Positions 7,985-19,152 are shown, counted from the first letter of the stretch. The stretch is DNA of 64,000 nt from Novosphingobium sp. JCM 18896 (GCF_025938095.1 NZ_JAPCZF010000003.1:682001-746000); one strand, 5' to 3'. Program-made: numbers and translations. Notes: generated by a model from the letters alone, not told the origin.

Positions 7985-9049
7985 ATGCACGCTGACACGA
8001 TTGCCGACATCTACGAAGCCGGGGCCTTTCCCGATCGCTGGCTCACGGTACTCGAAAACATCGCCAAGATCGTCGGCGCGCAGGGCGGCAACTTCATTCT
8101 CAACAATGGTACGGGTATTTCCGTCATTTCTTCGCCGTCGGTGTTCGAGGTCTCGCGGGACTTCGATCGCGAGGGCTGGAACCGCGACAACAGTCGCGTG
8201 CGCCGGCTGCTCGCCCGCGCCGACTATCCCGGGTTCCTGACCGACAGCGATACGCATTCGGCCGAGGAAATGCGGCAGATGCCGATGTACACCGAGTTCC
8301 TGATACCGCGGGGCGCCGATGCCGGCGCGGCGACGATCGTCCAGGGGGCTCAGGACGACGTCGTCGCGATCGCCTTCGAGGCTTTCGGCAGCCACGCCGC
8401 TTCGCGTGCCGCGGTGCCGCTGCTCGATTCCTATCGTCCGCATCTCGCGAGGGCTGCTGCGCTGAGCAGCCAGGTCGCGCAAGCGCGTGCGACCACGCTG
8501 TCCGAGGTGTTCTCGGCGCTCGGTGCCTCGGTCGCGGTGCTCGACGCGCAAGGGCGCGTGCTCTCCGCCACGCCGCTCTTCGCCGACGCCTTCGACGATC
8601 TGTTGCAGGATTCGAAGCACCGGCTGCGCATCGTCGAGCCGCGTAGCGACGAGCGCCTTGCCCTCGCGCTGGCGGAAATGCGAACGGTCCGTCAGGGCGT
8701 ATCGATCCCGGTACGCGGACAGGGCGGTGAGGGGCGGGCGATCCTGCATCTGGTCCCCGCGTTGCGCGACGCGCGCGATCTGTTCAGCAACATTTGGACC
8801 ATCGCCGTGCTGGCGAAGCCCGGGAACCGTCTGCTGCCCACCAGCGACATCATCGCCGCACTGTTCGATCTCACCCCGACCGAGGCCCGTGTGGCGCGAT
8901 CGATCGCGCACGGCACGCGGCCCAAGGAGGTCGCGCGCGCGGCCAACGTCTCGGTCGAAACCGTGCGCAGCCAGCTCAAGCGGATATTCCAGAAGACGCA
9001 GACCGAGCATCAGTCGGCGCTGGCGATCCTTTTGAAGGACTTGTCCTGA
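7985..9049 (+). CDS. LuxR-family transcriptional regulator
   Basis: 354 residues from ATG at 7985, chosen over the in-frame GTG at 7961 because GGGGGA lies 4 bases upstream. The C-terminal ~65 residues are a LuxR/GerE helix-turn-helix: FDLTPTEARVARSIAHG, then PKEVARAANVSVETVRSQLK. The N-terminal ~280 residues lack a receiver or an obvious autoinducer-binding signature and may be PAS/GAF-like sensor folds. It lies just upstream of, and on the same strand as, the giant RTX gene, making that gene a possible target (inference). Confidence 0.87.
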   Translation: MHADTIADIYEAGAFPDRWLTVLENIAKIVGAQGGNFILNNGTGISVISSPSVFEVSRDFDREGWNRDNSRVRRLLARADYPGFLTDSDTHSAEEMRQMPMYTEFLIPRGADAGAATIVQGAQDDVVAIAFEAFGSHAASRAAVPLLDSYRPHLARAAALSSQVAQARATTLSEVFSALGASVAVLDAQGRVLSATPLFADAFDDLLQDSKHRLRIVEPRSDERLALALAEMRTVRQGVSIPVRGQGGEGRAILHLVPALRDARDLFSNIWTIAVLAKPGNRLLPTSDIIAALFDLTPTEARVARSIAHGTRPKEVARAANVSVETVRSQLKRIFQKTQTEHQSALAILLKDLS

Positions 9050-9344
9050 CCCGGGACGCCATGCTGGTTTCGGTCCCTAATTTCGCGCTGCAACCCAAAT
9101 GGGTGATGACCGGAAATCCCGCCATATCTAGTGGTTAGCGACGGGTTCGCCACAAAATGCAGCGGAATAGCGCAGTCGCCGTCGATCGGCAGCTCCAAGC
9201 CGGGTCTGGACCACCCGGCTTGTGAGCCGGCCGACCCGCGCCGGTCGCCATCCCTGCCGAAAACAATCTCACAGCAGGCCGCACGGGCAAGGTGCGGACA
9301 AAGCAAGGGCAAATCGCGCGGCGCGCGACAAGGGGGAATTGCGC

Positions 9345-12300
9345 ATGATCGACGGCACTCCGGGCGACGATATCCTGAACGGCACTTCGGGCAACGACGT
9401 CATCAACGGGCTCGCGGGCAAAGACACGATCAACGGCGGCGGTGGCCAGGACCAGATCGACGGTGGCGCCGGCAACGACACTATCGTGCTCGACACGGCG
9501 GGGGTCGCAGGCAGTTCGTTCAACGGCGGCGCAGACATGGATACGCTAGAGCTGCACAATATTGCGGGAGTGACGCCAGTTGGCACCACGCTGTTTCCCG
9601 CTGGTATCGCTACGACCAGCTACAACCTGATCGGCAGCGTCACGCTGACCTCGATCGAGCGCGTGGATTTCGCCTCGCAGGCGAGTACGGGGCTCAACCT
9701 GCTGCTCGGCTATGGCGGGCAGACGCTGTTCAACAACCAGGCAGTGCCCTTCCCCAACCAGGTCGGTGGCGGGCTGTCGGCAACCGCCGAGCTCGTCGGC
9801 GGGGCAGGCACCGACGTGCTCCAGCTCGTCGCTTCTGGCGTCGCCAGCGGGGTGCCCATCGCCGGTGGCAACGGCGCGGTGTCGACGGGCAGCTACGCCT
9901 TCACGGCGCCGAGCTTCACCTACACCAACTGGTCGACGACCGACCGCGCCTATCGCGCCAGCGACAGGGTGGTGATCTCGGTGGCCGGCACCCCAAGCTC
10001 GGTGACGCTCAACGGCTCTGCGCATGTCGGTGTCCAAGTGCTCGCTTCGGGCAGCGGCAACGATACCGTCAACGGCTCGGACGACATGGACTTTATCGGC
10101 GGCGGCGGTGGTGTCGACCAGCTATATGGCAATGGCGGCGACGACACGCTGGCAGCGACGAATGTGATCCCCAACGACGCCAACGGCGTCGCAGGCAGCG
10201 AGACCGGGCTGACCTTCGCAGGCAGCCTGTTCGATGGCGGCGCCGGAACGGACTTCCTGGCGATAGGCGGCAACGTCAACTTCCAAGGCACGCTGGTGTC
10301 GATCGAAGGCCTCTACCTGCAGCCGGCCTTCACCAGCACCCTGGCCAACAACGTCTCGCAATTGCCGACGGTGCTGACGGTCGGCGGCGGCACCATGGCG
10401 GGGCTGCCGACCAATCTCATCCTCGACGGGCAGGGACAGATCGTGGTCGATCTTGCTCCCGGGGAGGGCTTCGACGGTGCCGGCTACGTCTTCGAAGCGG
10501 GATCGGACGTCAGCTTCACTATCAACGGCAGCGCCAGCGGCGAACAGATCCGGGGCACGGCGCGCAACGACACCCTTCTGGGTGGTGGTGGATCCGATAC
10601 CCTGATCGGCGGGGCCGGAAACGACACGATCGACGGCGGTGCGGGTGGAGGGGATCGCGATGCGGCCGTGTTCTTCCTGCCGGCCGGACCCAACGGCACT
10701 CTGCAATTCGCGGAAGGGCAGAACGGCAAGATTCTGGTCAATCTGGTGAGTGGCGGTACGGTCGATGCCAACGGCATCACCACCGGCGGCACGGTCGTCG
10801 AGGAATTGTTCGAAGTCACGCCGAACGGCCTTGGCGCGGCAACGGTCATCGGGCGCAACTCGGCGGCCTATCTCGGTACCGATACCGTGACCAACATCGA
10901 TAATCTGGTGTTCCAGATTCAAGACCAGAAGGCGGTGGTTCTTTTCGCCACCCCCCTTGCCGTGCCGACCGGGCCGAATTCCGTAGTCGTAGGCTCATTC
11001 ATTGGCGAGACGATCAATCTCGCAAACTACACCGGACAGGGGATCAAGGTCGCCGCTGGCAATTTCGGCAACGACACGCTGATCGGCACGGGCGAAGACA
11101 ACGGCCTTTACGGCGGCGCCGGTGACGACATTCTCCAGGGCAACGGCGGCAACGACACGCTCAACGGCGGCGGCGGCAAGGACCAGCTCGACGGCGGGCC
11201 GGGCGAAGACACGCTGATCATCGACAATCCGGTGGTCGCGGGCAGCGTCTTCAACGGCGGCGACGGCTACGACACGCTTGAGCTGCACGCCGGGGCGATG
11301 GCGCCCGCGCCCAGCGGTGGCCCGACAATCCAACTGCCCTCTGGCGCGATCTCGAATGTCGAGCGGATCGCTTTCGCCTCGCAGACCGGCGAGGCCTTGC
11401 GCGCGGTCGTCCTCGCGCAGCAACTCGGCAGCGTGACCAACGTCGCCGGTGGCGCTGGCTCCGATAGCTTGATCGTCGTCGCGCCCCAGGGTGGTGGCAC
11501 CTTCTCGCTGAAGCCGCTGGTCCTCGAGAGCTGGAGCGCGGACGATTCCGTTGTCGTGGTCACGGGCGGCGACAATCTCGACTATACGCTCAACGTCGGA
11601 GATCACCCGGGCACCTACTACGTCATCGGCGGCGGCGGGAACGACCATCTCAACGGTGGTGATGGCAAGGATATTCTCAACGGCAACGTCGGCAACGACA
11701 CGATCTTCGCGGGCGACGGCAACGACACGCTGAACGGTGGGGACGGCGACGACTACCTGGTCGGCGGTGCGGGTGACGATGCGATTGATGGCGGGACCGG
11801 CTCGGACATTGCGTCCTTCATCATTCCCGGCAGTGTCGCGGGCACCCTGAGCCTCGTCGCCGGCGGTCCCGGCGAGTTCTTCATCAAGCTCACGCCGCCC
11901 GGCGGAACGGCCCAGGACATTTTCCGCATTACCAGCACGGGCAATGGGGCCACGGTCCAAGGGCTCGGCGCCGCGGAAGAAGGCTTCGGCACCGATACGA
12001 TCACCAATGTCGAGCAACTGCATTTCCTGATCGACCAGGGTGGCGGCCAGATACCGCCCGACAAGATCGTCGTGCTCAATCTCGCGCCGTTCGTCCCCGC
12101 GGTGGTAAACAACGTCGCGTATGTCAGCGGCTCGATCGGCAACGACACGATCAACCTGGCCGCGCTCTATCCGGGGGCGGGGACGAGCGTGGAGCTCAAC
12201 GCCAACGGCGACACCGGCGACGACGTCATCACCGGCCACGAAGGCCGGAACAACCTGTCGGGTGATGCCGGCAACGACACGCTGAACGGTGCGGGCGGAG

Positions 12301-15300
12301 ACGACTATATCCGCGGCGGGGCCGGCAACGACACGATCGACGGCGGCACAGGCACCGACGTCGCAGCCTTCGTCATGCCCAAGGGGCTCGCGGGCACTCT
12401 GAGCCTGGTTCAGGACACGCCGAGCCAGTTCACGGTGAAGTTGACCAATGGTGGAAGCAACGAGGATGTGTTCCGCATCACGGTGAACGGGCTCGGCGCG
12501 GCGACGGTGCAGGGCCTCAATTCCCAGGCCAGCTTCGGCACCGACACGCTGGCCAATATCGAGCAGATCCACGTCTACATCGAACACTACCCGGACCCGC
12601 TGCCGAACGACAAGATCGTCACGCTGGCGATCGGCCAGGGCGTTGTCGGCGGTAACGATCCCTTCGTGCAGGGCTCGATCCTCGACGACAACGTCAACCT
12701 CGGCGCATATCCGAACCTTCACCTGGCCCGCGGCAATTCGGGCAATGACACCATTTTCGGCACCCCCGATGCCGACCAACTGTTCGGTGATCTCGGCAAC
12801 GATTACCTGAGCGGCGGCGGCGGCAACGATACGATCGACGGCGGGCCGGGTTCGGACATCGCCTCCTTCGTCATCCCCCGCGATACGACAGGCAGCTTGA
12901 GCCTCGTTCAGGACGCCACGCCGGGCCTGTTCTTCGTGCGCCTGATCCAGGCGAACGGCAGCTTCGAGGATCTGTTCCGCGTCACCGTGACCGGGACCGG
13001 CGCGGCGACGGTGCAGGGGCTCGGCAGCATGGCCGGGCTCGGCACGGACACCGTGACGAGCATCGAGCAGCTCCATTTCCTCGTCGAGCACTATCCGCAA
13101 GACGTACCGCCCGAGCAGTTCCTCGGCCTCAACCTCGCGCCTTTTGTGCCGGCCGTGGCCGATGGCCGCGCAACCGTCAGCGGCTCGATCACCAACGATG
13201 TGATCGACCTTGGCACGCTCTATCCCGGCGCGTCGACGAGTGTGGAACTCAACGCCAACGGCAACACCGGCGATGACACCATCACGGGCAATGCCGGGCG
13301 CAATTTCCTGTGGGGCGATGCGGGTAACGACACGCTCAACGGCGGCGATGGCGACGACTACCTGACTGGCGGCGAAGGCAACGACGTGATCAACGGCGGC
13401 AGTGGGAGCGCAGACGTCGCCGCCTTCGTCATCCCGCGCGGCACCACGGGAAGTCTGTCCCTGGTCGCGATCGCGCCGGGCGAGTTCCGCGCGCGGCTGA
13501 CGCAGACCGACGCAAGCTACGAAGACCTTTTCAGCATCACCGTGGGCGGCAATGGCGCGGCCCAGGTGACGGGCCTCAACCGCATGGCGAGCCTCGGCAC
13601 CGATACGGTCAACGCGGTCGAGCAACTGCATTTCCTCGTCGAGCACTACCCCGCCGAAATCCCCGCAAATCAGATCCTCGTACTCGATCTGGCCCCGCGG
13701 GTGGGGGCCGTGGCGAACAACAGCGCCAATGTCAGCGGGTCGCTGGCCAACGATACGATCGACCTGGCCGCGCTTTATCCGGGTGTCGACGCCTCGGTGA
13801 ACATCAGCGCCAACGGCGGCGAGGGCAATGACACGATCACCGGCAATGCCGGTGCCAACTTCCTCTCGGGTGAGGCTGGCAACGACGTGCTCAACGGCGG
13901 CGGCGGGTCGGATACCCTGGTCGGCGGCGCAGGCAACGACACGCTCGACGGCGGGGCCGGCGGCAACGACCGTGACCGGGCGCTGTTCGTCCTGCCTTCG
14001 AACACCGATGGCGCTCTGCAGTTTGCCGAAGGACAGAACGGCAAGGTGCTGGTCAACCGCGTGACCGGCGGGACGATCGATGCCAATGGCCTGGTCACCG
14101 GCGGCACCTTTGCCGAGACGCTGTTCGAGATTACCCCAGGCGGCTCCGGCGCCGCGGTCGTGACCGCGCTCGGTTCGGCCGCCTTCCTGGGCACCGATAC
14201 CGTCACCAATATCGACGACCTGAGCTTCCAGATCCCGAACAGGCAGACGATCGCGGTCCAGCTCACGCCGCTGACGGTGACGACCGGCACGCCCCTCGTG
14301 CTCGGAACCATCCTCAACGACACGATCGACTTGGCCGCCTATCCGACGATTAACGTCCTGGCGGGCAGTTTCGGCAACGACACGCTGTTCGGTCGCGACG
14401 ATGCCAACACGCTGAGCGGCGGCGCGGGCAACGATACCCTGATCGGTAATGGCGGTGACGATCAGCTCTTCGGCGGCGACGGTGCCGACATCCTGATCGG
14501 CGGCGGCGGCAACGATACGATCGACGGCGGGGCGAACGGCGGCGATCGCGATCGCGCGCTGTTCGTGATGCCGGACACGACCGAGGGCGCCTTCCAGTTC
14601 GCCGAAGGCACCGACGGCAAGATCCTAGTCAATCGCATCGTCGGCGGCACGTTCAGCAACGGTACGGTGACCGGTGGCACTTTTGCCGAAACCGTGTTCG
14701 AGATCACCCCGACCGGCGTCGGCGCGGCGACCGTCACCGGGCTCGGTTCGGCGGCCTTCCTTGGCACCGACACGATCACCAATGTCGAGGATTTGGTGTT
14801 CCAGATCCTCGGCCGCCAGAACGAGAGCATCGCGATGTTCGCGACTCCCTACGCCGTGCCCGGCTCGAACCAGCCGGTGGTCGGCTCGTTCCTGGGAGAT
14901 ACGATCAACCTGGCCGACTATTCGGGCTATGCGGTGGCCGCGGGCAATTTCGGCAATGACACCCTGATCGGCACCGATGCCGTCAATACGCTCTACGGCG
15001 GCGCGGGCAACGACACGCTGATCGGCAATGGCGGTAACGATTCTCTGTTCGGCGGCGATGGCAACGACATCCTGAACGGCGGTGCCGGCGACGACAGCAT
15101 CGACGGCGGGGCCGGCACCTCCGACCAGGCGCAGTTCGTGCTGCCGGCCGACACGCCGGGCACGCTGACACTCGTCCAGGGTGCGGACGGCAAGGTGCTC
15201 GTCAACCGCCTGGTCGGCGGGACTTTCGCCGAGACGGTGTTCGAGGTCACTCCGACCGATGCCGGATCGGCTTCGGCCACGGTCAAAGGCCTCGGTTCGG

Positions 15301-18300
15301 CGGCCTTCCTCGGCACCGACACGGTCACCAGCATCGACAGTCTCTCGTTCCAGATCTCGGGTCAGTCGCCCAGCCTGGTGTTCTTGACGCGCGGGATCAT
15401 AACCCCGTCGAACCCTGCGGTGGCGGGGACGATCTTCGACGACGTGATCGATCTTGCCGACTATGCCGGGGTCAACAACGCCACGGGTAACTTCGGCAAC
15501 GACACGCTGATCGGTACCTCCGCCGAAAACACCCTATACGGCGGCACGGGCAACGATGTGCTGCTGGGCAAGGGCGGCAACGACACGCTCTACGGTGGTG
15601 ACGGCAACGACACCCTGAACGGCAACGACGGAGCGAACCGCCTGTTCGGCGAGGCCGGCAACGACACGCTGATCGTCGATGCGCCGGTCCTGGCGAACAG
15701 CGAGTTCAACGGCGGCGACGGCACCGACACGATCGAACTGCACAACTTGGACAACGTGCCGACCGGCTATTACCTCTCGGTCGGCGTGCCGACCTCGAAC
15801 CTCGAGCTGCGTTCGGCGACCCTGACCTCGATCGAGCGGCTCGACTTCCGCTCGACCACGGGCACGGCGATCAGCGCGCAGCTGTTCTTCGGTGGCAGCC
15901 TGGTGGTCAACGGCAATTCGGTCCCGTTCCCCAACCAGATCGGTGCAGGCCTGTCGGCGACGGCGGAACTGGTCGGCGGTGCGGGCCGCGACGGGCTGGT
16001 GCTGATCGCCCAGACCGAGGCGGGTAAGGACTACACCTTCACCGCGCCCAGCTTCACCTATACTAACTGGTCGACCGCGACGCGTGCCTATCTCGAAAGC
16101 GACCGCGTCTTCGTGATCGCGGCCGGCAGCGGCAATGTCACGCTCAACGCTTCGGCGCATGACGGCGTGCAGCACCTGAGCACCGGCGCGGGCAACGACA
16201 CGATCAACGGCACCGACGGCATGGAATACATCGCCGCGGGCGGCGGCGGCACCGATCAGCTCTATGGCAAGGGCGGCAACGATACCCTGGCGATCGCCAA
16301 TGTCGTGATGAACGATGCCAATGGCGTATCGAGCGGAACCGAAACGACGTTGACCGGCGCCGGTACGCTGTTCGACGGCGGTGATGGCACCGACTTCCTG
16401 TCGGTCGGCGGCAACGTCAACTTCCAGGGCACCTTGGTCTCGATCGAGGGTATCCACCTCAGCGCGGCCTTCACCACGAACCAGCCCAATGCCGGTTCGC
16501 AACTGCCCAGCGTGCTGACGATCAGCGGTGCGACCATGGCCGGCCTGCCCAGCAATCTGCTACTCGACGGTACGGGCCGCATCGTCGTCAATCTCGCGAC
16601 GGGCGGCAACTTCAACGGTGCCGGCTATGTCTTCGAGAACGGATCGAACGTCGCCTTCACCGTCAACGGCGGTTCTGGCGACAATACGATCGTCGGCACC
16701 TCCGGCAACGACACGCTCAACGGCGGCGACGGGCGCGACCGGTTGACGCCGGGCGCGGGCACCAACGTGGTCGACGGCGGCGACAGCGTCGACACGGTGG
16801 TATTCGCGGGCAACAGCTCGACCTTCAGCGTCATGGCCAACGGCGGCACCTTGCAGATCGGCACGACCACGGTCAGCAACGTCGAGCTCTACGAGTTCAG
16901 CGACGGCACCTTCTTCTGGGATGGTGCGGCTTTCGTATCGGCGAAGAACGAAGGTCTCGTGGCCGACGGCTACATCGCCGGCGCGACGGTCTACATCGAC
17001 GCTAACAAGAACAACCAGCTCGACGCGAACGAGCCTTTCACCACCACCGACAGCAAGGGCGACTTCGTCCTCAACAGCCACGTCCAGGGTCCGCTGCGCG
17101 CCTTCGGCGGCACCAACCTCGATACCAACAAGCCGAATACGGTCCAGTTCTCGGCGCCCGAAGGGGCGACCGTGGTCAATCCGCTGACATCGGTGATCCA
17201 GACGCTCATCGAGACCACCGCCAACAGCGGTACGCCCGAGACGGCGAGCACCGCTACCCAGAAGACGCTCCAGGCTTTCGGCCTCGACCCCAGCATCAAC
17301 CCGCTCAGTCTCGATCTTATCGATGCCGCCGGTGGTGCCGGCGCGGCGGGTCAGGCTGCGCTGAACGCTCAGAAGGTGGCGGCTGCGATCGCCGAGGTGC
17401 TCGGTTCGGTCGCCGGCGTCGGTGGCGACACGGCCGGTGCCGCGGCGGCCCTGGCGACGGCCGCCAAGGACGCGGCGACCAACAACACCCCCGTCAGCCT
17501 GACCGACAGCAGTGTGCTTACCACGGTGCTGGCCGCCGGCCTGCCGTCAGTCTCGACCCAGGAGATCGCCCAACTCGTCACCGAGACGAAGACCGTGACC
17601 CAGGCGATCGACGCGGCGACCAGCGTCGCAGCCGTGTCGACCGCGCAGAGCAACAATAATCCGGTCCTCGTCGGCGAGACCTTCAGCATTGCCGCGAACG
17701 CGCATTGGACGGGGACCGCGACCTCGCTCCTCGCCAACGATTCCGATCCTGACAACGATGCGCTGACGCTCTCATTCGTGACCAAGGCCAGCAACGGCAC
17801 GGTCGCGCTCAACAACGGGCAGATCGTGTTCACGCCGACGTCCGGTTTCTCCGGCGCCGCGGGCTTCGACTATGCGGTGTCGGATGGCAAGGGAGGCAAC
17901 GCCCTGGCGCACGTCACGATCAACGTCGCTGCGCCGCCCACACCGACTCCCACGCCCACGCCGAGCGCGAACAAGGCACCGGTCTTCGCCAATCCGACGA
18001 TCTTCGCCGCTGCCATCGCGGGCAAGCCGGTGTCGATCGGACTATCGGCAACCGATCCGAACGGCGACGTGGTGAGCTATAGTGCGACGATCGGCGGCAA
18101 GGGCGCCGTCTCGATCTCGGGCAGCACGCTGACCTACACGCCCGACGCTGCGGCATCGGGCACGGACAGCATCACGATCACCGCGTCGGACGGCAAGGGC
18201 GGTACCGCCGTCCAGACGGTCAGCGTCGCGGTCAGTGCCGCCAGCGTCACGCCACCGGTTCCGGGGGCGCCGCAGACCGGGTTCTATCTGCCCAGCGGCG

Positions 18301-19133
18301 GCCATACGGTGCTGGTCTCGGGCAATGTCCAGGTGTTCGGTGGCCAGGGTCAGGAAGCCGTCGTGCTCTCGGCCGGGGTCACCGGGGTGACGCTCGATCA
18401 GAACGTCGACCGGGTCTATCTGAGCGGCCCGGCCAGCGCCTATCAGTTCCAGCAGACCGGCAACCAAATCAACGTCTTCAGCGGCGGTGAGCTGGTGTTC
18501 AAGACCGCGGTGCAGGGCGATGCCGACGGTACCCAGATCGTCTTCGCCAATGGCACGGCCTCGGTGCTCGTGAGCAACGGTGCGATGAGCGTCGGCGGGG
18601 TGGCCGTGCCGACGACGGCCGCGGGTTCGCTAGTGCCGGCCCTGACGGCAGCCGAGCCTGCACCCACGGGCGACAGCGCGGCCCAGGTCTTCCTCGCGCA
18701 GAACGGCGAGGTCACCGCGGCGACCAGCGGCACCAAGGTCTACGGCACGGGCGGCGGCGAGACTCTCGTCATCCTGCCCGGCGCCACGGGCATCGTCGGC
18801 GACCAGGGCGTCGATGCGGTGCGCCTGTCGGAGGCGATCGGCGCCTACAAGTTCCAGCAGACGGGTAACTTGATCAACGTTTACAACGCGCAGGGCGACG
18901 TTCGCCTGCTGAGCCTGCCGGTCCAGGGCGATGCCGATGGCACGCAGTTCTCGTTCGCCGGGCAGAGCTTTGGCGTGACGATCAAGAACGGCGTAATCCA
19001 GGTGGGAACTCAGGCGATCGGTTCGACGACGCCGGGCGCGGTCGCGTCGTCCAGCGCGGCGCTGTCGCTAGAACTCGATCTGGCGGGCGCGGCGATCGAT
19101 CATGGCGCCTCGGCCTTCGTCAGCTTCGGCTGA
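9345..19133 (+). CDS. giant RTX-repeat secreted/surface protein (adhesin-like)
   Basis: 3,262 residues from ATG at 9345, preceded by AAGGGGGAA. There is no N-terminal signal peptide. Calcium-binding GGxGxDxLx nonapeptide blocks alternate with three non-RTX modules: a ~350-residue unit at about residues 55-405 and again 2115-2440, four ~140-residue units with FAEGQNGK-like cores (one near 440-570, three near 1545-2050), and four units with VEQLHFL cores (about 820-1495). Then come an EF-hand-like YIDANKNNQLDANEP segment (~2545), two cadherin-like domains (~2770-2965) joined by a Thr-Pro linker, and a duplicated VQGDADGTQ domain at the C-terminus. This fits type I secretion and an adhesive or S-layer-like role, but no type I ABC transporter is in the window. 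Confidence 0.9.
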   Translation: MIDGTPGDDILNGTSGNDVINGLAGKDTINGGGGQDQIDGGAGNDTIVLDTAGVAGSSFNGGADMDTLELHNIAGVTPVGTTLFPAGIATTSYNLIGSVTLTSIERVDFASQASTGLNLLLGYGGQTLFNNQAVPFPNQVGGGLSATAELVGGAGTDVLQLVASGVASGVPIAGGNGAVSTGSYAFTAPSFTYTNWSTTDRAYRASDRVVISVAGTPSSVTLNGSAHVGVQVLASGSGNDTVNGSDDMDFIGGGGGVDQLYGNGGDDTLAATNVIPNDANGVAGSETGLTFAGSLFDGGAGTDFLAIGGNVNFQGTLVSIEGLYLQPAFTSTLANNVSQLPTVLTVGGGTMAGLPTNLILDGQGQIVVDLAPGEGFDGAGYVFEAGSDVSFTINGSASGEQIRGTARNDTLLGGGGSDTLIGGAGNDTIDGGAGGGDRDAAVFFLPAGPNGTLQFAEGQNGKILVNLVSGGTVDANGITTGGTVVEELFEVTPNGLGAATVIGRNSAAYLGTDTVTNIDNLVFQIQDQKAVVLFATPLAVPTGPNSVVVGSFIGETINLANYTGQGIKVAAGNFGNDTLIGTGEDNGLYGGAGDDILQGNGGNDTLNGGGGKDQLDGGPGEDTLIIDNPVVAGSVFNGGDGYDTLELHAGAMAPAPSGGPTIQLPSGAISNVERIAFASQTGEALRAVVLAQQLGSVTNVAGGAGSDSLIVVAPQGGGTFSLKPLVLESWSADDSVVVVTGGDNLDYTLNVGDHPGTYYVIGGGGNDHLNGGDGKDILNGNVGNDTIFAGDGNDTLNGGDGDDYLVGGAGDDAIDGGTGSDIASFIIPGSVAGTLSLVAGGPGEFFIKLTPPGGTAQDIFRITSTGNGATVQGLGAAEEGFGTDTITNVEQLHFLIDQGGGQIPPDKIVVLNLAPFVPAVVNNVAYVSGSIGNDTINLAALYPGAGTSVELNANGDTGDDVITGHEGRNNLSGDAGNDTLNGAGGDDYIRGGAGNDTIDGGTGTDVAAFVMPKGLAGTLSLVQDTPSQFTVKLTNGGSNEDVFRITVNGLGAATVQGLNSQASFGTDTLANIEQIHVYIEHYPDPLPNDKIVTLAIGQGVVGGNDPFVQGSILDDNVNLGAYPNLHLARGNSGNDTIFGTPDADQLFGDLGNDYLSGGGGNDTIDGGPGSDIASFVIPRDTTGSLSLVQDATPGLFFVRLIQANGSFEDLFRVTVTGTGAATVQGLGSMAGLGTDTVTSIEQLHFLVEHYPQDVPPEQFLGLNLAPFVPAVADGRATVSGSITNDVIDLGTLYPGASTSVELNANGNTGDDTITGNAGRNFLWGDAGNDTLNGGDGDDYLTGGEGNDVINGGSGSADVAAFVIPRGTTGSLSLVAIAPGEFRARLTQTDASYEDLFSITVGGNGAAQVTGLNRMASLGTDTVNAVEQLHFLVEHYPAEIPANQILVLDLAPRVGAVANNSANVSGSLANDTIDLAALYPGVDASVNISANGGEGNDTITGNAGANFLSGEAGNDVLNGGGGSDTLVGGAGNDTLDGGAGGNDRDRALFVLPSNTDGALQFAEGQNGKVLVNRVTGGTIDANGLVTGGTFAETLFEITPGGSGAAVVTALGSAAFLGTDTVTNIDDLSFQIPNRQTIAVQLTPLTVTTGTPLVLGTILNDTIDLAAYPTINVLAGSFGNDTLFGRDDANTLSGGAGNDTLIGNGGDDQLFGGDGADILIGGGGNDTIDGGANGGDRDRALFVMPDTTEGAFQFAEGTDGKILVNRIVGGTFSNGTVTGGTFAETVFEITPTGVGAATVTGLGSAAFLGTDTITNVEDLVFQILGRQNESIAMFATPYAVPGSNQPVVGSFLGDTINLADYSGYAVAAGNFGNDTLIGTDAVNTLYGGAGNDTLIGNGGNDSLFGGDGNDILNGGAGDDSIDGGAGTSDQAQFVLPADTPGTLTLVQGADGKVLVNRLVGGTFAETVFEVTPTDAGSASATVKGLGSAAFLGTDTVTSIDSLSFQISGQSPSLVFLTRGIITPSNPAVAGTIFDDVIDLADYAGVNNATGNFGNDTLIGTSAENTLYGGTGNDVLLGKGGNDTLYGGDGNDTLNGNDGANRLFGEAGNDTLIVDAPVLANSEFNGGDGTDTIELHNLDNVPTGYYLSVGVPTSNLELRSATLTSIERLDFRSTTGTAISAQLFFGGSLVVNGNSVPFPNQIGAGLSATAELVGGAGRDGLVLIAQTEAGKDYTFTAPSFTYTNWSTATRAYLESDRVFVIAAGSGNVTLNASAHDGVQHLSTGAGNDTINGTDGMEYIAAGGGGTDQLYGKGGNDTLAIANVVMNDANGVSSGTETTLTGAGTLFDGGDGTDFLSVGGNVNFQGTLVSIEGIHLSAAFTTNQPNAGSQLPSVLTISGATMAGLPSNLLLDGTGRIVVNLATGGNFNGAGYVFENGSNVAFTVNGGSGDNTIVGTSGNDTLNGGDGRDRLTPGAGTNVVDGGDSVDTVVFAGNSSTFSVMANGGTLQIGTTTVSNVELYEFSDGTFFWDGAAFVSAKNEGLVADGYIAGATVYIDANKNNQLDANEPFTTTDSKGDFVLNSHVQGPLRAFGGTNLDTNKPNTVQFSAPEGATVVNPLTSVIQTLIETTANSGTPETASTATQKTLQAFGLDPSINPLSLDLIDAAGGAGAAGQAALNAQKVAAAIAEVLGSVAGVGGDTAGAAAALATAAKDAATNNTPVSLTDSSVLTTVLAAGLPSVSTQEIAQLVTETKTVTQAIDAATSVAAVSTAQSNNNPVLVGETFSIAANAHWTGTATSLLANDSDPDNDALTLSFVTKASNGTVALNNGQIVFTPTSGFSGAAGFDYAVSDGKGGNALAHVTINVAAPPTPTPTPTPSANKAPVFANPTIFAAAIAGKPVSIGLSATDPNGDVVSYSATIGGKGAVSISGSTLTYTPDAAASGTDSITITASDGKGGTAVQTVSVAVSAASVTPPVPGAPQTGFYLPSGGHTVLVSGNVQVFGGQGQEAVVLSAGVTGVTLDQNVDRVYLSGPASAYQFQQTGNQINVFSGGELVFKTAVQGDADGTQIVFANGTASVLVSNGAMSVGGVAVPTTAAGSLVPALTAAEPAPTGDSAAQVFLAQNGEVTAATSGTKVYGTGGGETLVILPGATGIVGDQGVDAVRLSEAIGAYKFQQTGNLINVYNAQGDVRLLSLPVQGDADGTQFSFAGQSFGVTIKNGVIQVGTQAIGSTTPGAVASSSAALSLELDLAGAAIDHGASAFVSFG

Positions 19134-19152
19134 CTAAGGCGGGGCTTGGGGC

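Noticed and set aside
10995..13646. Very long minus-strand frame (883 codons) opposite the RTX gene
   Set aside because: It mirrors the repetitive, GC-rich RTX coding strand, codes a low-complexity Arg/Val/Ala-rich peptide and has no ribosome site or family similarity.
9357..16780. Dense repeats that might be taken for CRISPR or minisatellites
   Set aside because: They encode RTX nonapeptides in frame, with varied codons and no uniform spacers.
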